Assembly (NCBI GenBank): GCA_029339505.1
Contig: JAQISU010000118.1
Span: 4,267,501-4,331,500 of the forward strand
Source: Unio delphinus
Taxonomy: Eukaryota > Mollusca > Bivalvia > Unionida > Unionidae
DNA: 64,000 bases
Reading direction: 5' to 3'
Positions 11,420 to 23,100 of the stretch are shown piece by piece (position 1 is the first letter of the stretch; every line of letters starts with the position of its first letter). The notes under the pieces are model-generated. The model made no database searches and was not told the DNA's origin. It saw only the letters and a list, made by a program, of their open reading frames with translations. A program made the position numbers and the translations under genes.

Positions 11420-12000
11420 CTGAATTATTATATATAACACCAAGGGGAATAACTCGTGTGGGCTTGTGTATGTAGTTTTGAAACAACGATAACTCCTTTG
11501 ATGTAGTCACGGATCTCAATAGGATTGTTAGATGACTGAATGGCTTTTTTTGTGTGGTTCACATACACATATATCGTATTCAATATTATAGACATGTAGA
11601 TTACGAACACTAGTGTATTCCATACAAAGTTAGATCTCGTCCTGGGGCCCATCGTTCGAATTTTGTAACAGGTATTTTTGTCGACGGTACCTATCGGAAG
11701 GTTTTTCTATGTAATAATTGGGGCTTTAAGCCATTCAAAATTAAAACCGTTAAACCACCATATGTCACACACCGTCACATGGTGTGAATGTGTTTTTGCA
11801 TTCAACCCAGGTGATTTTCTTGGGCGTATGATGGTTTCAGTTTGAATGTAGAACAACCCCGTGTGTGTATGTGCTGTGTGTCCACCTATAATCCATTGTT
11901 ATATGTTGTATTGTCTTGTGCTGGCCTATTTGTATATATCATTGTAAATACCATATCATTTCATTGTAAATACCATTATGTAAATACCATATTATTTCAG
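11420..12000. other. Element A-specific segment of unknown origin
   Basis: The open 123-aa gene of C is interrupted at this place in A. The segment contains a perfect short hairpin (CACACC near 11767 paired with GGTGTG) and three direct copies of TGTAAATACCAT at about 11943-11987. A minus-strand open frame at 11428-11652 shows one hydrophobic segment and no known domain. It may be a small inserted element, but I found no terminal repeats. Confidence 0.4.
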
Positions 12001-12080
12001 AAGTGAATTGGGCAAAAAAAAATATGAAATCAAACGCACAATAAACTCGAAAATCAAAACAATAAGAGAAGAAATCATCT
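12001..12080 (+). pseudogene. 3' remnant of the unknown 123-aa gene (element A)
   Basis: The bases after 12001 encode ELGKKKYEIKRTINSKIK, which matches the C-terminal part of the open gene at 40845-41216 in element C (ELGKEYEVKRTINSKIR). The rest of the gene is missing or replaced by the preceding A-specific segment. Confidence 0.6.
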
Positions 12081-12403
12081 GACAAAATTAAAATCCCCTC
12101 CCCCTTTAGTTACCTCAACACAGTGAAAAATCTCTGATGCCCAAACCGTTGCGGGTGAGTAATCCGCATACAATAAAGCCCCAGTGATTAAATCACCGAG
12201 ACAAATAATTCTATAGACAGGTATGCGCTCACTCGCATAGAACGAATTTGTATGAGTTGAAATTCTATAGACAAGTAAGATAGTGTAATTTTTTTGCATG
12301 GTGATTTATCACTACGCGGAAGTAATGAACACACTGTGAAATTCAGAAGAATTTTGGGTGGGTGAGTTTTCATTTACAATTTAGATCGTATATTATATTC
12401 ATA
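12081..12403. other. Non-coding spacer in element A with short repeats
   Basis: Contains two direct copies of ATTCTATAGACA (about 12209 and 12263) and a 6-bp-stem palindrome TATGCG/CGCATA at about 12221-12238. No conserved gene seen. It occupies the same place as the repeat-rich control-like region 40290-40844 in C. Confidence 0.4.
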
Positions 12404-12960
12404 ATGGTAGGTAAGCCCTAACAACTAAATTAGCACGCGAACGATTAGCTGCGATTAAGAAATGTATTCCGCTTCGTGATTCCGTTCGAAAGAAGCACCA
12501 AACGAGACAAGAATTTCAAACCAATTTACAACGGGCACTGAACAATTATTCAAACCAATAACCACTGCAACGGGAAAAGTCGTATCGATCACTGAAAAAG
12601 CCATATGGTTAGATATTCCTGAGGAACAACAAGGGAAAAAAACCACCCCTTCTTCCTGTACTTGAAAAATAGCAAGGGAAACTGAACAAACACAAAAGCC
12701 TTTCAAAGCACTTCCTAGTGATATAATAGCTACTGCACGACTTCAGGAACAACAAGAACAAAAGGGAGATATTATTGAAAAGAAGATGGTGATACTGAAG
12801 AAGAAGAGGAAATTTCGATAGAGAAAATATATCTACCTGAAGAGATATTTACGGAAGATGCGATGAAAAAATTTTAAAATTCCACGGATGATGAATTAGT
12901 TGATTTTACTGTTAAAATTTTAAAAAAGGAAGAAGGGAAAAATATATAAAAGATGGAGCT
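12404..12960 (+). pseudogene. Unknown structural or scaffold-like protein, element A copy
   Basis: Starts ATGGTAGGTAAG at 12404 and matches the C gene starting at 40197 over LTTKLARERLAAIKK and SVRKK, with a basic helical N-terminus. Further on, only short blocks (ITTATGKV, KAIWLDIP) still correspond, and many stops follow. No known domain recognised. Position before the pVI-like and capsid genes suggests a virion or assembly protein, which is a weak inference. Confidence 0.5.
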
Positions 12961-13004
12961 GAATACTCTATAAAAACCTTTGACAGCTGGTATAAAAAAT
13001 ATAT

Positions 13005-13450
13005 TTGGCAAAACACGGTGGAATGAAAACCTCAAAAGATAGTAATAATTTTAATTCGTATAAACAAATGATAAAAGAAAAAAGCAGTGGTCAACCACCA
13101 TCTGATCGAAAAGATGATGATGATGATGCACAAGTTGCAACTGGTATCACTAAAAAAAACAAATGGAAATGGATTTTCTCAAAGTGGAATTCCAAAGGGG
13201 GTTTCAGGTTGTGGTCTAGTTCGTTGTCCTAATAGTATTCTCGGGGATATATCACGATTAGAAATTCTCCTAGGAGGGAAACGAGCTGGAAACAAGTGAC
13301 CGGAAAGGGAGACAAGCTGGAAATAACTCACCGGAAATAATTAATGAGGCAGCTGATATTTGTAGACGACTATTTGAGGGTGGTATTATGGATATTGGTG
13401 TATATCGAGAGTTTATTGATGAGCTAGTGGACGGTTACCACAGTGATTAA
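13005..13450 (+). pseudogene. Unknown conserved protein (KRAGN motif), element A copy
   Basis: Matches 39066-39580 of C: a charged N-terminal part with SDRKDDDD, then a conserved block ILGDISRLEILLGGKRAGN and a C-terminal block ADICRRLFEGGIMDIG-like ending at YHSD. The frame changes between these blocks. A roughly 31-bp tandem duplication at about 13277-13338 (two versions of the GGKRAGN coding segment) interrupts it with a TGA. Function unknown. Confidence 0.55.
13277..13338 (+). repeat. 31-bp tandem duplication inside the KRAGN gene
   Basis: Two adjacent, slightly diverged copies of GGGA(A/G)AC(G/A)AGCTGGAAA and what follows to CCGGAAA. Element C has one copy. The event introduces a stop. 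Confidence 0.75.
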
Positions 13451-13516
13451 ATCACCACGTTAGATAAATGTCATTTAAATAAGACGATCATACACTACAA
13501 ACACAACAAATCAACC

Positions 13517-13951
13517 ATGGTCTATGTAGTAAATTCACGATTGCCAGTTTATAAAGCGTACTATGGAGATGGTCTCGGCAATACCATTGCAGGGTTATTT
13601 GCAAGAATGGCTCCAAAAATAGCACCAATCGCAAAACAATTATCAATGAAAGCTATTGATGTCATTCGTGATAAGGGTATTAGCGCTTTTGGTGATGTTG
13701 CCGGGAAAGCATTCTCCACGGCTAAGGAAAAACTACTAGCATTAGTTCGGCGACGAAAGAAACCAACAATGACATCGTCATCAGTGAAAAAGTCACTAGG
13801 ACCACTACCATCTACGGAAATTATTCCTGCAAGTATTAGCAAAATAATAAACAACGCGGTGGATCAAAAAATAGCATCACGGATAAATGAAGGATATGAC
13901 ACTCAGGGAAATATTACTGCAAATATAATAGCGGGAAGTGAAGTGGTTTGA
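13517..13951 (+). CDS. pVI-like minor capsid protein (element A)
   Basis: 144 residues, uninterrupted. The N-terminus has a PVYKAYYGDGLGN segment followed by an amphipathic helix (FARMAPKIAPIAKQL), then a basic RRRKKP stretch near residue 77. This layout (short tail, glycine-rich GxGxGN turn, amphipathic helix, basic region) is typical of the small Polinton protein compared with adenovirus pVI/pX-type minor capsid proteins; the assignment is by layout and position, not by a strong motif. It lies just before the capsid gene, with a hairpin in the 45-bp gap. The ATG at 13517 is chosen because the MVYVVNS context directly precedes the conserved block. Confidence 0.6.
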   Translation: MVYVVNSRLPVYKAYYGDGLGNTIAGLFARMAPKIAPIAKQLSMKAIDVIRDKGISAFGDVAGKAFSTAKEKLLALVRRRKKPTMTSSSVKKSLGPLPSTEIIPASISKIINNAVDQKIASRINEGYDTQGNITANIIAGSEVV

Positions 13952-13974
13952 AATCGCGAGCGAGATCGCGATTT
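13951..13974. terminator. Hairpin between pVI-like and capsid genes (A)
   Basis: AAATCGCGA / TCGCGATTT, 9-bp stem with a 6-base loop, starting at the stop codon of the upstream gene. It is one of the element-wide hairpins; a role in transcript end formation is inferred. Confidence 0.5.
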
Positions 13975-13996
13975 AAATCAAGAAATATATAATAAT

Positions 13997-15323
13997 ATGT
14001 TCAAATCGGTTCCTGACACAGCGTTCGATATGGATGCTCCAGTGCCCAAGAATGACTCTGTACGCGATTATCAATTATATTCCTATCATGCAGTACAACC
14101 GGATCTTCGATCAAGAATCGAACTTCAGGTCCATGATACCAGCAAATACTTTCTACCCGCTGAAGCTTTTATCGAAGTAGAAGGAGAAATTGTAATACAT
14201 GTTGCAGCTGATACACCATATGCAATGACTCAAATATCCGAGTTGGCTTTGTCAATAATGGTATCATGGCGCTATTCGAGAGAGCTAGATATATGATTGA
14301 TGGAAGAGAAATCTAGTCTATAGAGCGTGAGGTTGATGTTGCGACAACAATAGTGGGGTTGGCAAGATATTCTGATGATTATACAAGATCGGCAGGTCCG
14401 TCTATGATGTTCTCTAAGGATCTCACTGATCACGCTGAACACATTCCATATGTTAAATTGCAAACACCAAGAGCTACTGCAGTTGATCCACAACCAGATG
14501 ATGTTGAACACGAGGATAGACCAGCTGGTAACTTTGATGTTATAAAAGGTACTAATTCAATTTTCATGCGCGATTCCACTGCATCATATTTTCGGATTTT
14601 GCAGAAATGTTAGAAAAGTTATCTATGGAGCAAAGCATACAGTAGTACTCATGGAAAAGGGTAGTGATAATGATGCAATCTGGCGTGGTGCTGATGTTGC
14701 TGATGGTAAAGTCATTATATCAAAACTATCACTGTGGATGCCAGTAATGACTCCTTCAATCACCGCAGAGGAAATACTATCATTTATGGATCAAGGACGA
14801 AAATCATTGATATCATGGCTAACATTTACCACAGATACCGAGGATTCTAATCTTGATGGTACACTTACATGGCACCTGGCATCAAAACAAGGTGTTTCAG
14901 CTCCGCGTCAGATATTTATTGCGTTACAGAATAAGGCGCGATTAAACTCTCAGGAACGGAGTCATATGATATTTGATCAAATAGGTGTTAATGAAGTATC
15001 ATTGAGAATAAACGGCCAACAGGAACCATCCGAGGATATACCAACCAAATAGCACGCGCATATCATCGTTTGTTGACATTATGGGACGCGATAATAATGT
15101 GGATACTGGTCTGCAAATATCACAATTTGATTTTAAAAATCGATATCCCAACTATTACTTCTCGTTAGAACATCTTGACTTAACCAGACAATCAGTAGTT
15201 GACATACACTTCAGAGCTCGTGTAACTCGTCCGGTTGTAGGTGGTGTTGTCACTATCTTGAATTACAGAGCAGTTGCTGTCATAATCAGTGACAAGTCAA
15301 TGCTTCTCGAAAGTGCTGGTTGA
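13997..15323 (+). pseudogene. Major capsid protein, element A copy
   Basis: About 440 codons in pieces: start MFKSVPDT at 13997, then segments 13997-14296, 14353-14613, 14651-15052 and 15081-15323 in different frames. Conserved blocks include SVRDYQLYSYHAV, EAFIEVEGE, SLWMPVMTPS, LRINGQQEPSED and RQSVVDIHFRARV. The family is the double-jelly-roll capsid of Polintons (known structure class), and the assignment rests on length, position before pX and protease, and these beta-rich blocks. Frameshifts and deletions near 14290, 14580 and 15045 disable it. Confidence 0.75.
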
Positions 15324-15383
15324 CGAATGAGAGTAATTGCAAATATGTAATGTAACAATTAGATCAATCTCGTATTAAATAAA

Positions 15384-15853
15384 ATGTCATATAGTCATGT
15401 TAGTGTTACGTTAACTGCTGTTACGTTAAAAACAAATTGCAATCGGAATCAGCTAAAAATGTGGAACCACAATATCGCTGAAGCACAATCAGATGTCTGG
15501 CAGTCAGAATAAACCGTCATTGACAGCTCGTCAGATAAAACACTTCAATGATGCCATCAAAGATACAAAAGGTGTTCAGGGCACTCTCTCTGCGGCCGCA
15601 ATTAAACATGATAAAATGAGGTGGTATATTCCCGTTGTTAGCTGCGTTACCAGCAATGATTGCGGCAGCATCCCCAGCGGTAGCAAAAGCCGCCGCGCTA
15701 GAAGCCGTTGGTACCGTGGCAGGGATGGCACTAAAGAAAGCAACTCGAAACGGGTATAAAAAAAAGAAACGATCAGGAAAGGGTCTAATACTACCAAGAA
15801 CTCCGTATTCATGGTACAGCGGAAAGGGCCTTAGACTAGAAACAGTTTACTAA
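15384..15853 (+). pseudogene. pX-like core/minor protein, element A copy
   Basis: Starts MSYSHVSVTLT at 15384. It has a QIKHFNDAIKDTKGVQ block, a hydrophobic alanine-rich segment (LLAALPAMIAAASPAVAKAAA) and a basic, glycine-rich C-terminus (GYKKKKRSGKGL). Similar small basic proteins precede the protease in Polintons and are compared with adenovirus pX. At least two frameshifts (near 15450 and 15610). The stop TAA is at 15851-15853, 11 bp before the protease ATG. Confidence 0.7.
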
Positions 15854-15864
15854 CAATAGTTCCC

Positions 15865-16287
15865 ATGTCAAATTTTTATTTACTCGACGCTGCTAAAAAA
15901 AAACTAGAGATAAAAAACTTTAGAGGTGTCTTTATGAGAGATCAATTACCACAACAACCAAACAAAACTGAAACAGGTATCATTAATCTTGATAACAGCA
16001 CCGGACCCGGAACTCACTGGGTTGCATACGCGATTGATCCGCGTGCAATTGTTTATTTCGATTCATATGGATTAGCACCGCCTAAATAATTTATGCGTCA
16101 TATAAACCGCTTAAAAACTCCTATCTGGTATTCCACGCTACCAACACAGAAAATGAATGACCCACCAATATGCGGCATAGAAGTATTGAATGTACTCAAC
16201 GCTATTTCATCATCGGGAAAACCACCGCACAAAACCGTACACGAATATACGAGTAATCGCTTTTTAGAGAGAAATTATATAAAATAA
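15865..16287 (+). pseudogene. Adenain-type cysteine protease, element A copy
   Basis: Starts MSNFYLLDAAKK. Catalytic elements of the adenovirus protease family are visible: His in GTHWVAYAID, Asp in VYFDSYG, and Cys in DPPICGIEVLN. The family matures capsid proteins after assembly. One in-frame TAA at 16087-16089 (GAA in the other copies) splits it. About 11 residues present in C between the Asp and Cys regions are missing here, and B lacks the same segment. Confidence 0.82.
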
Positions 16288-16288
16288 G

Positions 16289-17255
16289 ATGATTTATATT
16301 TGGGGGAGATCTTTATCAAGCCTGAAAAAACCCTCCTCGGAAATATCTACAACCGGTGATGTAAAAATAATAATCGAAGATGAAATAGCTGAGATGTTAA
16401 ACCTTGCAAGTGTTGATGCAAATGAAATAGTTGTATTTCAAGATCATCAGGGTGAATTAAAAACTAGTAATGTTTCCCTTGGTGATATTTTAATAAAACG
16501 ACGTGACGCAGTAGAAGATACTATCGCGATGTTTTCCGATCAGGGTAAACTCAAACCGGGCGTCCTCATTTCAAGTATTGTGGACTCCCAACAAAAACTG
16601 AATGACCATATAACAAAATTTGGACATTTACAACAGAGTATAATAGAAAATATCGAAAACCCGATAAATAATTTCTTTGGGATTCCACGTATTCATCCCA
16701 CATTGAAAATCTCAGACATTAAAAACCGCTATGTTAGAATTAGCAAACTTCAATCTAGGTATGGAGATCATGTTGAGAAGTTTTCAACTTTTCGTAAAAA
16801 TCTCACTGAGAAATTCTTTGCTGGCATCTCATTAGATAAACTCAACATAAAGCTCCCGGATATTAGAAAATCCATCGATGAGATGAAAAACACCATCGAG
16901 TCAATCAAAGATGATTTACCGAGGATGATAGAAACATAAAAAACAAAGATTCCTCATGAGAAAACCAACAACGTAGTATACACTATTCAACACGGATCAT
17001 TTACGTGGACACCACAAAATAACATTAAATATCACCGCGACCGTCAAATGTATTTATCGATTAACACTAGCGTCGCCGACTCAATTTAATATTTCATCAA
17101 CGAGTTCATCTGGGGTCAACAATATGATATCAACGATCATCGACAAAGGAACAACTGAACGATTCACAATAATATCCTCTGATAATAATTTGGCTAGGGT
17201 TTCAGATACATGGCATGTGGAATTTGTAGCGGATTTAAGTAAACAACTGAATTAA
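16289..17255 (+). pseudogene. Coiled-coil structural protein, element A copy
   Basis: Starts MIYIWGRSLS at 16289. It contains IVVFQDHQGELKTSNVSLGDIL, then long helical stretches with heptad-like spacing (about residues 75-215) ending LPRMIE. A TAA at 16937-16939 and a following frameshift separate the C-terminal beta-rich part (about 16960-17255), which ends VEFVAD and nine more bases of frame. No family recognised; a fibre or stalk role is suggested only by the coiled-coil-plus-head layout. Confidence 0.55.
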
Positions 17256-17299
17256 AAATCCATAGGATTTTCAACGCTGGCGAATTTAACACTAGCGTT
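17255..17299. terminator. Two hairpins after the coiled-coil gene (A)
   Basis: AAAATCC-ATA-GGATTTT at 17255-17271 overlaps the stop codon. It is followed by AACGCT/AGCGTT arms at about 17273-17299. Both lie before the membrane-protein start at 17310. Confidence 0.5.
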
Positions 17300-17309
17300 T
17301 CAGAATAAA

Positions 17310-17864
17310 ATGTCATCATTGGCAACATCACAGCATTATCGCCATGATCATGTCAGAGAATTTCAATCTAAACTCAAAACACTCACTGAGGAGTATCAAG
17401 TAAAAAATAATAAAAAATAACATACCGAGGAAGAATTATCGCAGTTGATGTTACCGTGTACTCGATATCAGGTGTAATCACCGGAGCCGGTATAATACTC
17501 TCCTCGGTGACAATGATTGCCCCGATAGCTGTTCCAACAATCGCGGGAATAATTTCGATTATAACAAAAAAAAATATCATCGTGTAGCCAGCGCAAACTA
17601 CAAGACTACATAGTTAAGTTCCATGTTGTATCAACCGCGTACTCCCAATTATCCTCGATGATATCGTCGTCACTCGATGACACATTAATATCCGATAGTG
17701 AGTTTTCAGCGATGGTACGTGTTTATGATTCCGCGGTGTCAAAATTAGAAAAACAACACAAATATAATAACAATGGCAACATTGCAAGAACTACTTCAAC
17801 GAATAGCGGAAAATACCACACCGGTGAAAACCAGTATGATGTCAATAACCTCAACAAATCCTGA
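17310..17864 (+). pseudogene. Membrane protein with two TM segments, element A copy
   Basis: Starts MSSLATSQ at 17310. The matching C copy is fully open and has two adjacent hydrophobic segments. Here a poly-A-rich stretch near 17400-17420 and another near 17570 shift the frame. The last 68 codons (17658-17864) are open. Its 3' end overlaps the next gene by 92 bp, as in C. Confidence 0.6.
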
Positions 17865-19200
17865 ATTCAGTGTGAATTTCCCTATTGCTGTTTCAGTGAA
17901 GGAAATATCACTAGCAAAACTACGAGTATACCATAGTTGGCCAAATATCAGATCAGTACCATTCGGTGGTCAGCAACCGAATAATTTCCTGGTGTTTGCG
18001 AGTAAGAATAAACAAGACGGAACTCCAGATTGGAACGTTGTTTCATTACCATCTGGGTCCTACCAAACCGAACAAATTAATAATGGACTTCAGCGTAGAA
18101 TAAAATCCATTGCTGGAAAAGAATCGAAAAACGCTATTACAGTTCACTAGCCGACGTTATCATCTGCCATTGAGATAAACTCACCCGGATATGTCGTAGA
18201 TATCTATCAGAGTTCTATCAGGACAATACTGGGTTGGCCTGAAATCCCACCTCGGACATCTTATCAAATACCAGAACCTAAACAATCTGATTATCTCACA
18301 GATGTACAATCATACCACGAAATTGCTCCATCATATCGAAATTATTTACCTGGTTTAAAAAATGCAAAATTAACTGATAGATTCACATTTATTGATAACA
18401 ATACCATGCAGTAGGAATTTGGTTTTGAGAAAACTCCTGATTCATCCATTGCAATTGTATTTACTGTAAATAATGTCATTGATTATTTGAAAGAGATTAA
18501 TCAATTACATAAAACACAACTAGAGAGACTACGACAGAGTTTCCAGGAGCATCTCTCTGATATAACGAGTTCACGCATCGAGATTATAAAATATGTTGAG
18601 ATATTAAATCAGCTTGTATCCGACATGGAATATATGAACAAACGAATAGTTCAGATAATAAGTAATGACAAGAACGGAGATGACCAAACATTTCTAACTG
18701 GTTACAATATCACAGAAGCTGATTTACCCGATTTAAAGTTTCTTGGGTACAACGCAAACAAACTAAAAAAAACATCAATCAATGATCTCCTCGATGAATA
18801 TTTCCTACAAATACTCGCCGCATGGAAAAAAATACTACCACCACAAACAAATATCCTCAAACATAATAATGACCCAGACGACGGTGGGAGACATATCGCT
18901 CCACAAAACGTCAATATATCCTGGGTGATTGCAGTGAATTTCGTATGTGATGTCATCGAAGAAAGTTGCCAAATAAATCTCGAAAGATCAAATTAAGCTC
19001 AGCAAGGATATATTTTATACTCATTTGCACCAACAGCTCCTCCAGGGTTTCTAATCATTGATGATCCAACTAATCCAGTCTATAAGCGATGTCATAATGA
19101 TTCGTTAACGAGAATTAATTTCAAACTCACTGACCAGTCCAATAATCTGATTGATTTACGAGGTGAGGTTTTACAAATTAGCCTGTTTGTGAAATCGTAA
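17773..19200 (+). pseudogene. Spike/penton-like structural protein, element A copy
   Basis: Starts MATLQELLQRIAENT. The first domain has TSTNPEFSVNFPI, AKLRVYHSWPNIR and GSYQTEQINNGLQRR, a pattern I associate with a structural protein often found in invertebrate Polintons; identity with the single-jelly-roll penton is unproven. A helical middle (RQSFQEHL region) and a C-terminal beta domain (AQQGYILYSFAP, RINFKLTDQSNNLIDLRGEVL) follow. In-frame stops occur at 18148-18150, near 18412 and near 18994. The stop TAA at 19198-19200 lies just inside the right terminal repeat. Confidence 0.6.
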
Positions 19201-19212
19201 AGAGTTTTACCA

Positions 19213-19384
19213 TAACACTTCGTCTCCGCAGCGACATCAGTGCCGGGTCTGTAGCGTAAAATCCTAAAGGATTTCTCTTTTTTTGTCTGCCTGAATTGGT
19301 TTCGATTTGCTTGAAATAGTTTCGGTTTGCTTGAAATAGTTTCGGTTTGCCTGAAATAGTTTCGGTCTGTCCACCCTCTTTGCT
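19213..19384 (-). repeat. Right terminal inverted repeat of element A
   Basis: Complement of the left repeat but with four copies of the 20-bp ACCGAAACTATTTC-type word instead of three, which accounts for its extra length. The hairpin AAAATCC-TAAA-GGATTT lies at 19258-19275. Confidence 0.92.
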
Positions 19385-19809
19385 GTTTCTGTCTTTCAGA
19401 GCACGTGTTGCCAGGATGGTTACACAAGACCAACCCCAGCTTGATAGTAGTGTATGAACTCTCAATATCCTCGTGATTCGCTGAAGTTCCGAGTGTGCTC
19501 CCTATTAGTTGGCTTGGCCACTGAATATTTTTCACCTTTCTTGAAAGGCTAATCAATTGTACACACACATTGGCTAGTGTATACTGCGGTATGTGTCATT
19601 GCTCTCCGTCAGCCAGTCTTGTTTTAAAATGCCATATTGCAAATTGCTGCCATCCTGAAAACACGTACATAAACCAATCGTGTAAATAAGGTATACATAT
19701 TATACATGATACCTCATAGTAAAACCCCTGGTATTACCACATACATCAGTGGGTTTCATCTCAATAACAAATCAGTTCAAGTAAAAGACGGCAAGCTTCT
19801 CAGAAAACC

Positions 19810-19972
19810 CCACATTTCTTAAATGCAGACTACACATTTCTTAAATGCAGACTACACATTTCTTAAGAGTAAATGCAGACTACACATTTCTTAAGAGTAA
19901 ATGCAGACTACACATTTCTTAAGAGTAAATGCAGACTACACATTTCTTAAGAGTAAATGCAGACTACACATT
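19810..19972. repeat. 28-bp minisatellite, about 6 copies
   Basis: Unit ACACATTTCTTAAGAGTAAA plus 8 bases; the first two copies are a shorter 22-bp version lacking GAGTAA. Located 430 bp right of element A. Confidence 0.9.
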
Positions 19973-20179
19973 CAATTGCAATAACATTGTAAAACCTCTT
20001 TTTTACAACGTGACCATTAAAAAAAAGAGTATCCATAATAAGTAGATGTATAATTACAGTATTTAGCATTACATATTGTTATGTTGATGTTTTGTCTTCT
20101 TCGAGTTCGAAGATGACCATAGCATCACTGTTTGGCTTGGTTTCTGTTAATGCATTAGTGGTGTTATCAGGTCAATGTG

Positions 20180-23100
20180 TCATCTGAACTGTCAGTGGCA
20201 TACTGGACAGGAGATGACAGATGGGTTACTAAATGAACTGTCTATGGTACAGTGCACATGAGAGCAGAGACAACACATGGACAGGATATGACAGATGGGT
20301 TAATAAATGAGCTGCCTATGGTACAGTGCACAGGAGAGGAGAGACAACACATGGATGGGAGATGACAGATGGGTTAATAAATGAACTGCCTATGGTACAG
20401 TGCATAGGAGAGGAGAGACAACACATGGACAGGATATGACAGATGGGTTAATAAATGAACTGCCTATGGTACAGTGCACAGAAGAGGAGAGACAACACAT
20501 GGACAGGAGATGACAGATGTGTTAATAAATGAACTGCCTCAATAACAGTGCACAGGATAGGATAGACAGCACATGGACAGGAGAGGACAGATAGTTAATA
20601 ACTAAAACCTGAACTGTGTATGGCATACTGGACAGCAGAAGAGTATACATGGATAATGGCCATGATGCATAAATTGGAATTATACATCAGTCACAGAATG
20701 ATGGTACATGGTGCAGTGCACAGGAGAGTAGAGACAGCACATGGACAGGATATGACAGATGGGTTAATAAATGAACTGCCTATGGTACAATGCACATGAG
20801 AGGAGAGACAACACATGGACGGGAGATGAGAGATGGGTTAATAAATGAACTGCCTATGGTACAGTGGACATGAAAGCAGAGACAACACATGGACGGGAGA
20901 TGAGAGATGGGTAAATAAATGAACTGCCTATGGTACAGTGCACAGGAGAGGAGAGACAACACATGGACAGGAGATGATAGATGGGTTAATAAATGAACTG
21001 CCTATGGTACAGTGCACAGGAGAGGAGAGACAACACATGGACAGGATATGACAGATGGTTTAATATGAACTGCCTATGGTACAGTGCACAGGAGAGCAGA
21101 GACAACACTTGGGCAGGAGATGAGAGATGGGTTAATAAATGAACTGCCTATGGTACAGTGCACAGGAGAGGAGAGACAACACATGGTCGGGAGATGACGG
21201 ATGGGTTAATAAATGAACTGCCTATGGTACAGTGCACAGGAGAGGACAGACAACACATGGACAGGATATGACAGATGGGTTAATAAATGAACTGCCTATG
21301 GTACAGTGCACAGGAGAGGAGAGACAACACATGGACAGGAGATGATACATGGGTTAATAAATGAACTGCCTATCGTACAGTGCACATGAAAGCAGAGACA
21401 ACACATGGATGGGAGATGATAGATGGGTTAATAAATTAACTGTCTATGGTACAGTGCACAGGAGAGGAGAGACAACACATGGACAGGATATGACAGATGG
21501 GTTAATACGAACTGCCTTTGGTACAGTGCACATGAGAGCAGAGACAACACTTGGGCAGGAGATGACAGATGGGTTAATAAATGAACTGCCTATGGTACAG
21601 TGTACAGGAGAGGAGAGACAACACATGGACAGGATATGACAGATGGGTTAATATGAACTGCCTATGGTACAGTGCACATGAGAGCAGAGACAACACATGG
21701 ATGGGAGATGATAGATGGGTTAATAAATGAACTGCCTATGGTACAGTGCACAAGAGAGGAGAGACAACACATGGACAGGAGATGAGAGATGGGTTAATAA
21801 ATGAACTGCCTATGGTACAGTGTACAGGAGAGGAGAGACAACACATGGACAGGATATGACAGATGGGTTAATATGAACTGCCTATGGTACAGTGCACATG
21901 AAAGCAGAGACAACACATGGATGGGAGATGATAGATGGGTTAATAAATGAACTGCCTATGGTACAGTGCACAGGAGAGGAGAGACAACACATGGACAGGA
22001 TATGACAGATGGGTTAATAAATGAACTGCCTATGGTACAGTGCACAGGAGAGGAGAGACAACACATGGACAGGAGATGACAGATGGGTTAATAAATGAAC
22101 TGCCTATCGTACAGTGCACATGAAAGCAGAGACAACACATGGATGGGAGATGATAGATGGGTTAATAAATGAACTGCCTATGGTACAGTGCACAGAAGAG
22201 GAGAGACAACACATGGACAGGAGATGAGAGATGGGTTAATAAATGAACTGCCTATGGTACAGTGTACAGGAGAGGAGAGACAACACATGGACAGGATATG
22301 ACAGATGGGTTAATATGAACTGCCTATGGTACAGTGCACATGAGAGCAGAGACAACACATGGACGGGAGATGAGAGATGGGTTAATAAATGAACTGCCTA
22401 TGGTACAGTGCACAGGAGAGGAGAGACAACACATGGACAGGATATGACAGATGTGTTAATAAATGAACTGCCTATGGTACAGTGCACAGGAGAGGAGAGA
22501 CAACACATGGACAGGATATGACAGATGGGTTAATATGAACTGCCTATGGTACAGTGCACATGAGAGCAGAGACAACACATGGACGGGAGATGAGAGATGG
22601 GTTAATAAATGAACTGCCTATGGTACAGTGCACAGGAGAGGACAGACAACACATGGACAGGATATGACAGATGGGTTAATAAATGAACTGCCTATGGTAC
22701 AGTGCACAGGAGAGGAGAGACAACACATGGACAGGAGATGACAGATGGGTTAATAAATGTACTGCCTATCGTACAGTGCACATGAAAGCAGAGACAAAAC
22801 ATGGATGGGAGATGATAGATGGGTTAATAAATGAACTGCCTATGGTACAGTGCACAGGAGAGGACAGACAACACATGGACAGGATATGACAGATGGGTTA
22901 ATAAATGAACTGCCTATGGTACTGTGCACAGGAGAGGAGAGACAACACATGGACAGGAGATGACAGATGGGTTAATAAATGAACTGCCTATCGTACAGTG
23001 CACAGGAGAGGAGAGACAACACATGGATGGGAGAAGATAGATGGGTTAATAAATGAACTGCCTATGGTACAGTGCACAGGAGAGGAGAGACAACACATGG

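Larger units (their letters stand above)
4868..19384 (+). mobile_element. Element A: Polinton/Maverick-type element, about 14.5 kb
   Basis: Bounded by inverted repeats at 4868-5020 and 19213-19384 that begin AGCAAAGAGG and end with its complement, the AG...CT form known for Polintons. It encodes the full recognised set: FtsK/HerA-type ATPase, PLA2-domain protein, DDE integrase, DNA polymerase B fused to an SF1 helicase, HNH and zinc-ribbon proteins, pVI-like protein, major capsid protein, pX-like protein, adenain-type protease and three further structural genes. Most genes carry stops or frameshifts, so it cannot be an intact virus or transposon. No clean target duplication is visible; TCTCTG on the left against TTTCTG on the right is the nearest match. 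Its gene order is inverted relative to B and C. Confidence 0.9.

Noticed and set aside
19092..19568. 158-codon minus-strand frame at the right end of A
   Set aside because: It reads the terminal repeat iterons (repeated NYFRQTETI words) and antisense of the spike-like gene.
20780..22889. Open frames of 60-92 codons on both strands in the 74-bp array
   Set aside because: They follow from the repeat unit, change with each length variant and have no start context or domain.
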